NCBI RefSeq assembly: GCF_001305965.1
Contig: NZ_JXQC01000003.1
Span: 3,000,861-3,064,860 of the forward strand
Direction: 5' to 3'
DNA length: 64,000 bases
From: Erythrobacter sp. SG61-1L
GTDB lineage: Bacteria > Pseudomonadota > Alphaproteobacteria > Sphingomonadales > Sphingomonadaceae
Position numbers and translations under genes: made by a program. Below are positions 1 to 7,791 of this stretch, piece by piece; position 1 is the stretch's first letter; each line of letters begins with the position of its first letter. The notes beneath the pieces were generated by a model. It made no database searches, was not told the DNA's origin, and worked only from the letters and a program-made list of their open reading frames with translations.

Positions 1-795
1 TTCCAGTGCGTCACGCGGGCCACGAAGCGCCAGCACCAGTTCCTCATCCGCGACGGCCGGGCTTAGTCCCCTGAACGAGAAGCGCGCCAGCCGGTTTTCT
101 CCGCAGGCCCGCGCGGCAAGGCGCAGCAGCAGAGTGGCGGTCAGCGGGCCGTGGACCACAGGGCCGCGATAATTCTCAACCTCGCGCACGTAATCGGCAT
201 CGTAATGGATGCGGTGCGTGTTGAAGGTCAGTGCGGAATAACGGAACAGCAGCGGCAGGTTCGGCACGAAGCGTTCCACGGCATCCCATTCGCTGTCATT
301 GAAGCGCGTATCGCCAAGTGGCGGCGGCGCGGGCGGGGTGCCGGGCGGCGGGGCGTCGCGATAGACCAGCGTCTGCTTTTCGCTCACCGCCGGGGCATTG
401 TCCGACCGTGTTTCATGCGCCAGCGTCACGAAGGTCAGCTTGCCGCTGCTGCCCTCTTTCTCCTCGATGGATTCGATGCGGCTGATCCGCTCGATCCGGG
501 CGCCGATCTGGATGGGGTTGTGGAAGGTCAGCGAACTGCCCGCCCACATGCGCCGCGGCGCCGCGACCGGGCGCAGGAAGCTGCCGGGCGATCCGTCCGC
601 CGCGGGGTGGCCATCCGGCCCCAGTCGCGCAGTCGGCGTTTCGGGCACGCACAGGCACCAGTGAATGCCCTGCGGCATCGGGCCTTCCCCGCGCGGCGTG
701 AGGTCGAGCGTGGCCAGCCAGCGATGGGCCAGCGGCACGCCCATCCGGTCGGTCTGGCGTTCCTCGCGGCCGATCCAGTCTTGTGCGTCGGTCAT
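1..795 (-). CDS. FAS1-like / MaoC (HTD2-type) dehydratase, C-terminus cut by window edge
   Basis: This minus-strand frame is open from the ATG at 795 to the window edge, giving about 265 residues without a stop. The N-terminal half resembles the FAS1-like dehydratase domain. The second half carries the hot-dog hydratase stretch reading FNTHRIHYDADY followed by VVHGP, where MaoC-type enzymes keep their Asp/His active site. Relatives hydrate or dehydrate acyl-CoA thioesters (mesaconyl-C4-CoA hydratase, itaconyl-CoA hydratase, HTD2); the substrate cannot be read from the sequence. The start lies 13 bases downstream of the small lipoprotein gene, so the two may be co-transcribed. The 3' end is missing only because the window stops. 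Confidence 0.75.
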   Translation of the reverse strand, partial: MTDAQDWIGREERQTDRMGVPLAHRWLATLDLTPRGEGPMPQGIHWCLCVPETPTARLGPDGHPAADGSPGSFLRPVAAPRRMWAGSSLTFHNPIQIGARIERISRIESIEEKEGSSGKLTFVTLAHETRSDNAPAVSEKQTLVYRDAPPPGTPPAPPPLGDTRFNDSEWDAVERFVPNLPLLFRYSALTFNTHRIHYDADYVREVENYRGPVVHGPLTATLLLRLAARACGENRLARFSFRGLSPAVADEELVLALRGPRDALE

Positions 796-808
796 CTGCC
801 GGTCCTGC

Positions 809-1039
809 CTATTGCTCGCCAGTGGCCTGCGGGCCGGGAGTGTCGCCATCCGCGGGCGAGGCAGAAGGTTCCGCCAGTGCTTCGGGGGGAAGGCGGCGCT
901 GCTCGATCATCTCGGCGGCTTCGTCCAGCGCGCGGGCTTCCGCCACGGTAACGCCGCCGGGGCCGGGATCGGTATCGTTGGGTCCGCAGGCTGCCAGCAG
1001 CAGGGCCGGTGCGATCGGCAGGAAAGCTAGTGAGCGCAT
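809..1039 (-). CDS. small lipoprotein, 76 residues, unknown function
   Basis: The product starts with a short basic-hydrophobic signal and a lipobox ending LLAACG, so it should be processed by signal peptidase II and anchored in the envelope. The rest is Pro/Ala/Glu-rich and low in complexity, with a short amphipathic stretch (EARALDEAAEMIEQRR). The ATG at 1039 is preferred over the in-frame ATG at 1066 because it places the positive residues directly before the hydrophobic core. The 1066 start would also run into the terminator of the neighbouring lipoprotein gene. Function is not recognisable. Confidence 0.6.
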   Translation of the reverse strand: MRSLAFLPIAPALLLAACGPNDTDPGPGGVTVAEARALDEAAEMIEQRRLPPEALAEPSASPADGDTPGPQATGEQ

Positions 1040-1065
1040 GGGGCGATCATAATGCATTGCGGCCA

Positions 1066-1103
1066 AAGAAAAAGCGGGCGCGAACCCTTAGATTCGCACC
1101 CGC
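1066..1103 (-). terminator. rho-independent terminator behind the 1142-1438 lipoprotein gene
   Basis: On the minus strand an 11-bp stem (arms 1093-1103 and 1074-1084, one G-U wobble, 8-base loop) is followed directly by a U-rich run (UUUUUCUUU). Strength and orientation fit the end of the lipoprotein gene at 1142-1438. Confidence 0.8.
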
Positions 1104-1141
1104 CAGATTCCATTCCGGCTCAGGGCCGGAAGCCATGCGCC

Positions 1142-1438
1142 TCAGTTGGCGTTGTCAGCCTCGGCGGCGGCGGCCTCGACATCGGCAACCGCTGCAGCGG
1201 CTTCATCGCTGGCGGCGTTCGCAGCAGTGGTCGCATCGGCGGCCGGTTCTGCATCCTCGGTCGCGCTGGCATCGGCCGTGGGCAGGGCGCCCGCGTCTTC
1301 AGGCCCGCTCATCGCTTCGTCCGCGCTCACTTCGACATCGTCTGCCATCGCATCGGTGGAGGCGTCGTCGGAGCTGCCGCAGCCGGCCAGCGTCAGGGCG
1401 ACGGCCGATGCCAAGGCGATGTGTGCAATCTTCTTCAT
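1142..1438 (-). CDS. Ala/Asp-rich small lipoprotein, 98 residues
   Basis: The N-terminus is a classic lipoprotein signal: two lysines, a hydrophobic core, then LTLAGCGSS with the lipobox cysteine near residue 20. The mature part is almost entirely Ala, Asp, Glu, Thr and Ser, strongly acidic and without predicted globular motifs. It may be a disordered envelope spacer. It ends just before a strong terminator and is probably a single-gene unit. Low-complexity composition makes homology searches unreliable; only the lipoprotein nature is well supported. Confidence 0.7.
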   Translation of the reverse strand: MKKIAHIALASAVALTLAGCGSSDDASTDAMADDVEVSADEAMSGPEDAGALPTADASATEDAEPAADATTAANAASDEAAAAVADVEAAAAEADNAN

Positions 1439-1577
1439 GGGAATCCCTCTTCCAATCCAGGAATGGCGGGAGGCGAAAACAGGCGCTCCCTGTCGGCAAA
1501 CCTAGTCACGGCGGCCAGTGATGCAAACCCCCTTTGCCCCCAGCCGATTTCGTTTGACCGCGTTCCGAGTGAAAAAT

Positions 1578-1598
1578 ATGATATCATAATTATATCAT
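1578..1598. promoter_or_regulatory. AT-rich palindromic operator candidate upstream of the SPFH operon
   Basis: ATGATAT (1578-1584) and ATATCAT (1592-1598) form a perfect 7-bp inverted repeat with a 7-base spacer. It ends 16 bases before the SPFH start codon, in otherwise GC-rich DNA. A dyad in this position is typical of a repressor site. The operon itself encodes a ribbon-helix-helix protein that could be the binder (inference). Confidence 0.5.
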
Positions 1599-1614
1599 TC
1601 AGGGGAGATTCGCC

Positions 1615-2517
1615 ATGTCGGATTCCAACCGGGCGATGACTGTCAGCCGGGAAATGCCGGCCAATACGTTCAACGGATATGCCTTCCTGCTGGCCTTGCT
1701 GGTGCCCGTCGCCATCGTCGTGTGGCGCATCGCGGCCTTCAACAATGGCGGCGGCGCATGGTGGGGCGGAATCCTGCTGGTGCTGGCGATCCTGGCCTTC
1801 ATCCTCACTCTGGCAGGTTTCTACATGATCCAGCCCAACCAGGCCTATGTCATCACCCAGTTCGGCGCCTATCGCGGGACGGACCGGACGCAGGGCCTGC
1901 GCTGGGTGTGGTTCTGGCAGGGACGGCGCAAGATCAATGTGCGCGCGCATAACGTTCATTCGGAACGGGTGAAGATCAACGATTTGCGCGGCAATCCCAT
2001 CGAAGTGGCGTGCAACGTGGTGTGGCGCGTGCAGGATACGGCGCAGGCCAGTTTCGACGTGGACGATTACCGCGAATTCGTGAACATCCAGATCGAGGCG
2101 GGGCTGCGCACCGTGGGCGCGCGCCATCCCTATGACGACATGAGCGATGACGACAAGACGACCCTGCGCGGCAGCGCGGACGTGATCAGTTCCGAATTGC
2201 AGGCCGAATTGAATGACCGGCTGAAGGTGGCGGGCATCATCGTGGATGAGGCGGGGCTTACTCACCTTGCCTATGCCCCCGAAATCGCCGGGGCGATGCT
2301 GCGGCGCCAGCAGGCAGAGGCTGTGATCGCCGCGCGCACCAAGCTGGTGATGGGCGCGGTCGGCATGGTGGAAGATGCGCTGACCAAGCTGGCCGAGGAT
2401 GGCGTGGTTGACCTTGATGACGAGCGCAAGGCCGCCATGGTCTCCAACCTCATGGTGGTGCTGTGCGGCGACCGCGAGGCGCAGCCGGTGGTGAACACGG
2501 GCACGCTCTACCAGTGA
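1615..2517 (+). CDS. SPFH/band-7 (stomatin-like) membrane protein
   Basis: The protein has 300 residues. Two hydrophobic segments lie near residues 20-42 and 47-70. A band-7/SPFH domain follows, beginning at the [13 protein letters not shown] stretch and carrying typical prohibitin-like features ([18 protein letters not shown]). The alpha-helical second half is Glu/Ala-rich ([17 protein letters not shown]), as in flotillin/stomatin proteins, which oligomerise at membranes and organise proteases or membrane microdomains. It heads a tight three-gene unit with a ribbon-helix-helix protein (8-base gap) and a small membrane protein. An AT-rich palindrome sits directly upstream. Confidence 0.85.
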   Translation: MSDSNRAMTVSREMPANTFNGYAFLLALLVPVAIVVWRIAAFNNGGGAWWGGILLVLAILAFILTLAGFYMIQPNQAYVITQFGAYRGTDRTQGLRWVWFWQGRRKINVRAHNVHSERVKINDLRGNPIEVACNVVWRVQDTAQASFDVDDYREFVNIQIEAGLRTVGARHPYDDMSDDDKTTLRGSADVISSELQAELNDRLKVAGIIVDEAGLTHLAYAPEIAGAMLRRQQAEAVIAARTKLVMGAVGMVEDALTKLAEDGVVDLDDERKAAMVSNLMVVLCGDREAQPVVNTGTLYQ

Positions 2518-2525
2518 TCTGAACC

Positions 2526-2729
2526 ATGGCCGGCCCTGCAAAGAAAGCCTTCGCCCTCAGGCTCGATCCCGCGCTTTACGCCGCGCTGGAACGCATGGCC
2601 GCGCAGGATCTGCGCTCGGTCAATGCCGAGGTGGAAGTGCTGCTGCGCGAGGCACTGGCCCGGCGCGGAGTGAAGGTTCCGGTGGGCGATGCACCGCGCC
2701 GGGGCCGACCGCCCAAAGAGACGGAGTAA
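2526..2729 (+). CDS. Arc-type ribbon-helix-helix DNA-binding protein with C-terminal AT-hook-like tail
   Basis: This is a 67-residue protein. Residues about 8-45 show the RHH pattern: a short beta strand (KAFALRLDP), then two helices (LYAALERMAAQD and VNAEVEVLLREALA), as in Arc/MetJ/CopG repressors. The C-terminus ends in a basic RRGRPPK stretch containing the GRP core of an AT hook, which fits AT-rich target DNA. It lies 8 bases after the SPFH gene and 5 bases before the next gene. Autoregulation through the palindrome at 1578-1598 is a reasonable inference. No toxin partner is seen, so a toxin-antitoxin role is not supported. Confidence 0.75.
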   Translation: MAGPAKKAFALRLDPALYAALERMAAQDLRSVNAEVEVLLREALARRGVKVPVGDAPRRGRPPKETE

Positions 2730-2734
2730 ACCCG

Positions 2735-3061
2735 ATGCTGCACAAGTTCTTCGAACCGGGCGATTGGTTCGCCCCCAAGAAATACGGTTATGGCGCGGGT
2801 ATGCCCATCGCCTGGCAGGGCTGGGTAGTGCTGGCGGCTTACCTGCTGGTGGTATTCGGCGCCGCTCTGGCGATGCCGGTCCACGATCCGAACGGGATTC
2901 TCGCCACATCCGGGGTCATTCTCTTCGCCACGGCGATCCTGCTGTTCATTGCCCGCAAGCGCACGCGGGGCGGGTGGAAATGGCGTTCCGGCAAGGATGA
3001 TGACGATGCACCCAAGGGCGGCAGTCGGGGTGGACGCCAGCGCCCGAAGGGTCAGCGCTGA
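2735..3061 (+). CDS. small two-pass membrane protein, unknown
   Basis: The product has 108 residues with two hydrophobic segments (about 28-48 and 59-75) separated by a short loop. Its C-terminal tail is strongly basic and Gly/Asp/Lys-rich (KRTRGG, GSRGGRQRPKGQR) and probably cytoplasmic. It is the last gene of the SPFH / RHH operon and starts 5 bases after the RHH stop. No family is recognised; context suggests a membrane partner of the SPFH protein. Confidence 0.6.
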   Translation: MLHKFFEPGDWFAPKKYGYGAGMPIAWQGWVVLAAYLLVVFGAALAMPVHDPNGILATSGVILFATAILLFIARKRTRGGWKWRSGKDDDDAPKGGSRGGRQRPKGQR

Positions 3062-3108
3062 AACGCGGTTAGCCGCTCCTTAACCGCGCAAATGCTAGGG
3101 CCACCGCC

Positions 3109-4062
3109 ATGGAGACCCGTTTTCGCCTATCGCTCGCCCTTGGTGTCGCCGCGCTTGCCGTGGCCACCGGCCCGGCCATTCTCGCCCAGAGCGGCAGCGC
3201 GCCCTATCAGGTGGTTGAGACCGGGCGCAGCTATGCCAAATTGCAGCAGGCGGTCGATGCGATCGGCGGGGGCAAGGGATCGATTTCTATCGCTCCCGGC
3301 CTCCATGCCGATTGCGCGGTTCAGACGGCGGGGAGCATTTCCTACATTGCGGCAGAGCCGGGCAAGGCCGTGCTGGATGGCGTGACCTGTGAAGGCAAGG
3401 CGGCGCTGGTGCTGCGCGGCCGGAATGCAACCATCACCGGCCTCGTCTTCCAGAACCTGCGCGTGCCCGATGGCAATGGCGCTGGCATTCGGCTGGAACA
3501 GGGCAACCTCACCATCGCGCAGAGCTGGTTCCGCGACAGCCAGCAGGGTATCCTGACGGGCGAGGCGCAGAACGGGCGCATCGTGATCGACAAGTCTACC
3601 TTTACCCGGCTGGGCACTTGCGAGGGCGCGGGCGGCTGTGCCCATTCGATCTATATCGGCGATTACGGCCAGCTGCGCGTTACTCGCAGTCGCTTCGAAC
3701 AGGGGCGCGGCGGCCATTATGTGAAATCGCGCGCGGCACAGGTGCAGATCGCTTCGTGCAGCTTTGACGATACGGGTGGGCGCGGCACCAATTACATGAT
3801 CGATCTGCCGGCGGGCGCGACGGGCCAGATCACCAATAACTGGTTCGTACAGGGGACTGACAAGGAAAACCGCTCTGCCCTGATCGCAGTCGGTGCGGAA
3901 GATTTGCGGCATACGGCTGACGGTTTGCAGATCGCCGGTAACGACGCCCGTCTTGCTCCGCGTGCCCAGCCGACGGTGTTCGTGGCAGACTGGACGGGGC
4001 ACCGCATCGCCATCGGCCAGAACAAACTCGGGCCGGGCCTGACGCGTTACGAGCGGCGGTGA
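3109..4062 (+). CDS. secreted right-handed parallel beta-helix protein
   Basis: The protein has 317 residues. A signal peptide covers about residues 1-26 and ends in AILAQ. The body shows the repeating short-strand pattern of pectate-lyase-like beta helices, with rungs rich in Asn, Gly and hydrophobics (ITGLVFQNLRV, LTIAQSWFRDS, IVIDKSTFTRL, LRVTRSRFEQG). A polysaccharide-related role is common in the fold, but no catalytic set can be assigned. It stands alone, 47 bases after the SPFH unit, and is followed by a REP-type repeat. Confidence 0.7.
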   Translation: METRFRLSLALGVAALAVATGPAILAQSGSAPYQVVETGRSYAKLQQAVDAIGGGKGSISIAPGLHADCAVQTAGSISYIAAEPGKAVLDGVTCEGKAALVLRGRNATITGLVFQNLRVPDGNGAGIRLEQGNLTIAQSWFRDSQQGILTGEAQNGRIVIDKSTFTRLGTCEGAGGCAHSIYIGDYGQLRVTRSRFEQGRGGHYVKSRAAQVQIASCSFDDTGGRGTNYMIDLPAGATGQITNNWFVQGTDKENRSALIAVGAEDLRHTADGLQIAGNDARLAPRAQPTVFVADWTGHRIAIGQNKLGPGLTRYERR

Positions 4063-4074
4063 TACGCATCATCT

Positions 4075-4150
4075 GTCACCGCGGACCCGTTCCGGGGTCC
4101 AGCTTCAATTGAAAAGAAAAAGCGGGATCCCGGAACAAGTCCGGGATGAC
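4075..4150. repeat. REP/BIME-type repeat pair
   Basis: Two divergent copies of the GTCATCCCGG-type element common in sphingomonads lie head to head. A degenerate copy is near 4075-4103 and a cleaner one at 4122-4150. The second differs at only 2 of 29 positions from the element at 29990-30018. It sits between convergent genes, the usual location for REP elements. Confidence 0.7.
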
Positions 4151-4160
4151 CAAGGCTTGC

Positions 4161-5225
4161 CTAAACCAGCAGATGCCCCGCCCCGTCGCGCTTGGTGTCG
4201 AGATAGCGCTGGTTATGCGGATTGGCGGGCAGTTGGTGGGGCACGCGTTCGATCACGTTCACTCCGGCTGCTGAGAGCGCTGCGACCTTTTCCGGATTAT
4301 TCGTCATCAGCCGCACAGCGGGTACGCCCAGCAGGTCCAGCATCCGGGCCGCCGTGGCGAAATCACGGGCCTCTTCCGGGAAGCCCAGCCTGCGGTTCGC
4401 TTCCAGCGTATCGAAGCCCTGATCCTGCAGGCGATAGGCACGCAGCTTGTTGACCAGGCCGATGCCGCGCCCTTCCTGCCTCAGATAAAGCAGCACGCCC
4501 CAGCCGCCGTCGCGCGCCTCGTGCGCCATTGCGTGGAGCGCGGCGTCCAGCTGCGGCCCGCAGTCGCATTTCAGGCTGCCCAGAATGTCGCCGGTCAGGC
4601 ATTCGGAATGGAGCCGCACCAGCGGCGGGCGATCCGCATTCTGCTGCCCGATGACCAGCGCGACATGTTCGCGCAGATCGTCGGCACTCCGGAAGGCGAC
4701 GATTTCCGCATCCTCGCTCGCCGAGACAGGCAGGCGTGCTCTGGTGGCAATGACAAGGCGCTGCGCATCCGCCAGCGCGGCGACATCAGCAGGGGAAACC
4801 TTCTGGGCTTCCCCGGCGTTCACCGGGTCCACTAGAAAGGCCGGGAGGATGCCCGCAATCCTCGCCAGCTCCAGCGCCGCAACGGCGGCCTCACGCCAGT
4901 CCAGATGCTCGGCAAGGAACGGGCCCTTCATCGGGGCCGACAGGTCGAGCGAAGGGTCTGCAATCGGCAGGGCGGCGGCAAGGTCGAACGGTTCAGCACC
5001 GCGCATCAGCACCGGGGCATGCGGTTCGGCCGCTTCGCGCTGATTGGCGAGCTTGAGCGTTGCCGCGCGCGCGGCGGAGATCAGCATCTGGCACGACGAG
5101 GCACCCGGCGCGATGGCAGTTTCCACCGGCAGCAGGATGGGGCCGCCCTCCAGTGCCAGCGGCCAGCCATGGCGCAACGCGTCCACGGCCTGAGCCGCCC
5201 GGCGCGATGGCGAGGGATCGCTCAG
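4161..5225 (-). CDS. ribA: GTP cyclohydrolase II (riboflavin biosynthesis)
   Basis: The enzyme opens GTP to the diaminopyrimidine precursor of riboflavin. The C-terminal catalytic domain is clear: zinc cysteines in CLTGDILGSLKCDCG, the RQEGRGIG loop, and the MTNNPEK ending. The first 130-150 residues are a weakly conserved domain seen in alphaproteobacterial RibA. The start is unusual. The only upstream ATG (5336) lies 115 bases inside xth. A CTG at 5225 overlaps the xth stop in a CTGA arrangement, has GGAG eight bases before it, and gives an N-terminus of normal length (354 residues). A GTG at 5186 is the alternative. I prefer CTG, but it is unproven. Confidence 0.85.
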   Translation of the reverse strand: MSDPSPSRRAAQAVDALRHGWPLALEGGPILLPVETAIAPGASSCQMLISAARAATLKLANQREAAEPHAPVLMRGAEPFDLAAALPIADPSLDLSAPMKGPFLAEHLDWREAAVAALELARIAGILPAFLVDPVNAGEAQKVSPADVAALADAQRLVIATRARLPVSASEDAEIVAFRSADDLREHVALVIGQQNADRPPLVRLHSECLTGDILGSLKCDCGPQLDAALHAMAHEARDGGWGVLLYLRQEGRGIGLVNKLRAYRLQDQGFDTLEANRRLGFPEEARDFATAARMLDLLGVPAVRLMTNNPEKVAALSAAGVNVIERVPHQLPANPHNQRYLDTKRDGAGHLLV

Positions 5226-6016
5226 AGCGCGAACTCCGTGATCAGCGGCACATGGTCGCTCGGCTTTTCCCAGTCGCGCGCTGCTTCCAGCACGGAATGG
5301 GCGACAGCCTGCTTCGCCAGCTCGGGCGATGCCCACATATGGTCCAGACGGCGACCGCGATCATTGGCCTTCCAATCCGGCGAGCGATAGCTCCACCAGC
5401 TGTAATAGCGTTCAGGGGCCTTGATCAGCTCCCGCCCGATATCCACCCAGCCATGCGCGTCCTTGAAGCGCTGGAGGGTTTCGACCTCGATCGGGGTGTG
5501 GCTGACCACCTTGAGCAATTGCTTGTGGTTCCACACATCGCATTCGAGCGGGGCGACATTGAAATCGCCCACGATCAGGGTCGGCCGGTCCACCGTGTCG
5601 GCCCAGCGGGTCATCCGCTCGAAGAAATCGAGTTTCTGGCCGAACTTGGGATTGATCGTGCGGTCCGGTTCGTCGCCGCCCGCGGGAATGTAGACGTTCT
5701 CGAGGATCATGCCCTGGCCCGGGCCGAGCAGCTCCACGCCAACATGGCGGGCCTCGCCATTATCCTGCCAGTCGTGCCGCGAAAATTCGCGCAAGGGGAT
5801 GCGGCTAACGGTGGCGACGCCGTGATAGCCCTTCTGCCCGTGAATCGCGCGGTGGGTATATCCCAGCGCATCGAATGCCTTGTGCGGGAAGCTTTCCTCG
5901 ATCGTCTTGATTTCCTGCAGGCAGAGCACGTCGGGCGCCTCTTCCTGAAGAAAGCGTTCGACGATCGGCATGCGCAGGCGCACCGAATTGATGTTCCAGG
6001 AAGCGATCTTGACCAT
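5222..6016 (-). CDS. xth: exodeoxyribonuclease III
   Basis: This 264-residue AP endonuclease / 3'-5' exonuclease acts in base-excision repair. Endonuclease/exonuclease/phosphatase motifs appear in order: ASWNINSVR at the start, LQEIK with the metal-binding Glu, GDFNVAP, RRLDHMW, and the C-terminal SDHVPL with the catalytic Asp-His. Length is normal for the family. It is upstream of ribA, whose proposed CTG start overlaps this stop codon, so the two are probably translationally coupled. Confidence 0.93.
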   Translation of the reverse strand: MVKIASWNINSVRLRMPIVERFLQEEAPDVLCLQEIKTIEESFPHKAFDALGYTHRAIHGQKGYHGVATVSRIPLREFSRHDWQDNGEARHVGVELLGPGQGMILENVYIPAGGDEPDRTINPKFGQKLDFFERMTRWADTVDRPTLIVGDFNVAPLECDVWNHKQLLKVVSHTPIEVETLQRFKDAHGWVDIGRELIKAPERYYSWWSYRSPDWKANDRGRRLDHMWASPELAKQAVAHSVLEAARDWEKPSDHVPLITEFAL

Positions 6017-6140
6017 GGCCGGGGGAGATAGGGGGGATGGAACGGGGCGGCAAGGGTGAGGGTGTTACATCTGGTGCGTCCCCGGCGGACCAACGCATGC
6101 CATGCGCGGGCTGGCTGCATGACCGCCGGAAAGCAAAAAA

Positions 6141-6175
6141 GAACCCCCGTCCCGGGGGCATTGGGACGGGGGTTC
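6141..6175 (-). terminator. strong rho-independent terminator
   Basis: A perfect 13-bp stem (arms 6163-6175 and 6141-6153, 9-base loop) is followed on the minus strand by six U residues. It lies about 180 bases behind the lolA stop, farther than usual, which leaves room for an RNA gene ending here. Confidence 0.85.
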
Positions 6176-6330
6176 CGTTTGAGCGTTCGTCACGCTGTAC
6201 AAGGCAGCTTGCTTGGCGGAGGTCAGGGCAACAGGGGGGAAACCCTCCTCGCGCCGCCTTGTGAGTTTGTTTTAGGCCCCGCCAGCTTGCTGCCTCCTGA
6301 ACAGGTGAGAGCAGTTCATCGCAGGCCAGT
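6141..6330 (-). ncRNA. candidate structured RNA (6S-like layout possible) ending in a terminator
   Basis: The stretch between lolA and the terminator has no convincing ORF but folds well on paper. About 6284-6304 pairs with about 6194-6216 (CUGU/ACAG, GGCAGC/GCUGCC, UGGCGG/CCGCCA), with small internal loops. The enclosed part contains a further hairpin around AGGAGGG/CCCCCCU (6229-6250). A long irregular stem with a large internal bulge and a terminal hairpin is the general plan of 6S RNA. I cannot confirm conserved bases, so identity is open. The 5' end is not defined. Confidence 0.35.
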
Positions 6331-6351
6331 TTCGGCTTGCTGTCAGGCCGT

Positions 6352-7023
6352 TTAGCCCGGGCGACGAGTCGTTACGCGCGGGTCACGCCACTTGAACGTC
6401 GAGTCGGGAAGAGCGACTCCGTAGCGGTGGTCGGACAGGCGCACGGTGGTGCGCTGATTCTGCGAATCGAGGGCCACCCAGCTCACCAGTTCCATCCCGC
6501 CCGGCGCGCCTGCCTTCTTCATGAAGATCAGGGTGATCACGCCATATTCCGGCTTGTTCGGATCCTTCACCTCGACACTGATGACATCGGGGCTGGAAGT
6601 GGGCTGGACCTTGCCGAACTGCGCCACGTCGCGCTTCGGGTCCAGCAGGGCGCCCAGCGGGGAATTCTTGATCGGCCAGCGCTGCACCTGCGCCACATCG
6701 TAATCGATCATGGTCAGCGAACTGCCATTGCCGACGATCAGCAGGTTCACGCCCTTTTCGTATTCGAAACGGATCTTGCCCGGCTGCTTCAGGCTGAGCA
6801 CGCCCTTCACCCGCTGGCCATTGCGGTCCGTCTGGGTGAAATTTGCCCGCAGCGTGGAAATCGCACGCAGCGCGGCAACCGCCTGATCCAGCCGCGCATC
6901 GGTTGCGGCGGCGGCGGGCGCAGGCATGGTGGGGGCGAGTGCCAGCGAAGGCACGACGAGCGCCAGCGCACCGGCAATAACCGGGCGGATGGCGCTCTTC
7001 GAAAATGCAGAGATCGTGTTCAT
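6352..7023 (-). CDS. lolA: LolA-family outer-membrane lipoprotein carrier protein
   Basis: The protein has 223 residues with a signal peptide (hydrophobic core about 14-38, Ala-rich cleavage region). The LolA fold follows: early helix and strand LRAISTLRANFTQTDRNG, then KGVLSLKQPGKIRFEYEKG and the NGSSLTMIDYDVAQVQRWP run typical of LolA-like proteins. It would shuttle lipoproteins across the periplasm from LolCDE to the outer membrane. It is distant enough from canonical LolA that a LolA-like protein is the safer wording. It is monocistronic, or followed by the candidate RNA. Confidence 0.8.
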   Translation of the reverse strand: MNTISAFSKSAIRPVIAGALALVVPSLALAPTMPAPAAAATDARLDQAVAALRAISTLRANFTQTDRNGQRVKGVLSLKQPGKIRFEYEKGVNLLIVGNGSSLTMIDYDVAQVQRWPIKNSPLGALLDPKRDVAQFGKVQPTSSPDVISVEVKDPNKPEYGVITLIFMKKAGAPGGMELVSWVALDSQNQRTTVRLSDHRYGVALPDSTFKWRDPRVTTRRPG

Positions 7024-7086
7024 GCCCCGCCTGTTAGCACGAAGCCTTGAACTGTGCGTGAATTCCGGACCGGGCCGGAATTCAGC

Positions 7087-7254
7087 TTACTTGATCTTGG
7101 CTTCCTTGAACTCGACGTGCTTGCGAGCAACCGGATCGTACTTGCGGAAGCTGAACTTTTCGGTCGTGTTGCGCGGGTTCTTCTTGGTCACATAGAAGAA
7201 ACCGGTGTCGGCGGTGGAGACCAGCCGGATCTTGACGGTTGCGGGCTTCGCCAT
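7087..7254 (-). CDS. rpmG: 50S ribosomal protein L33
   Basis: This 55-residue protein starts [20 protein letters not shown] and continues VTKKNPRNT and FRKYDP, the standard L33 sequence. It ends in EAKIK. It has no CxxC zinc motifs, so it is the zinc-free form. It is a large-subunit protein near the E site. The gap to the next gene is about 125 bases, and it is probably transcribed from its own promoter. Confidence 0.95.
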   Translation of the reverse strand: MAKPATVKIRLVSTADTGFFYVTKKNPRNTTEKFSFRKYDPVARKHVEFKEAKIK

Positions 7255-7380
7255 GGCTCTATCCTAAATCTATCTGATGGCCACAGCGGGCCAAAACAAC
7301 AAAGCGGCGCCCGTGGCACCGCCCTACAGGGGCCGGCCATTGCGTCAGAAGCGCCCGAAAGTCAAGCGGAGTGAGTCACT

Positions 7381-7791
7381 TCACCACTCCACCTTGCCGC
7401 GTCCGGCCTTTACGCTGCCGCGTTTCTTCTTCGATTGCAGGCGGGCTTCCTTGCCGATGCGGTTGAGGCGGCTCTTGGCGCGCTTCTTCGGCTCGCGCTG
7501 GGCCTCTTCCAGCAGTTGGGTGAGTCGCGCGCGGGCATCGGCGCGATTCATTTCCTGCGTGCGGTGATTGCGGGCGGCGATCACGATCTCGCCCTTCGCG
7601 TTCATCCGGCTGCCCGCCAGTTCCTTCAGCCGGTGGAACACCGGCGGGGACAGGCGTAGCGCATAGACATTCACCCGCAACTGGACAGCGGTGGCCACCT
7701 TGTTGACGTTCTGCCCGCCGGGGCCGGATGCGGCGATGAAGCTCTCTTCCGCCAGCGCCAGCGCACGCGGAACGAGATCGTCCTCAGTCAT
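7381..7791 (-). CDS. arfB: alternative ribosome-rescue peptidyl-tRNA hydrolase ArfB
   Basis: The protein has 136 residues, the usual ArfB/YaeJ length. The release-factor GGQ motif is in ASGPGGQNVNK near residue 22-32. The C-terminus is the long Lys/Arg-rich tail that enters the mRNA channel of stalled ribosomes. It hydrolyses peptidyl-tRNA on ribosomes lacking a stop codon. The start overlaps the pseudouridine synthase stop by 8 bases, placing it last in a four-gene overlapping run (pabBC, aminotransferase, rluA-type, arfB). Confidence 0.92.
   Translation of the reverse strand: MTEDDLVPRALALAEESFIAASGPGGQNVNKVATAVQLRVNVYALRLSPPVFHRLKELAGSRMNAKGEIVIAARNHRTQEMNRADARARLTQLLEEAQREPKKRAKSRLNRIGKEARLQSKKKRGSVKAGRGKVEW

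Noticed and set aside
2526-2729. RHH protein as an antitoxin
   Set aside because: Neither neighbour resembles a toxin; one is an SPFH protein and the other a two-pass membrane protein.
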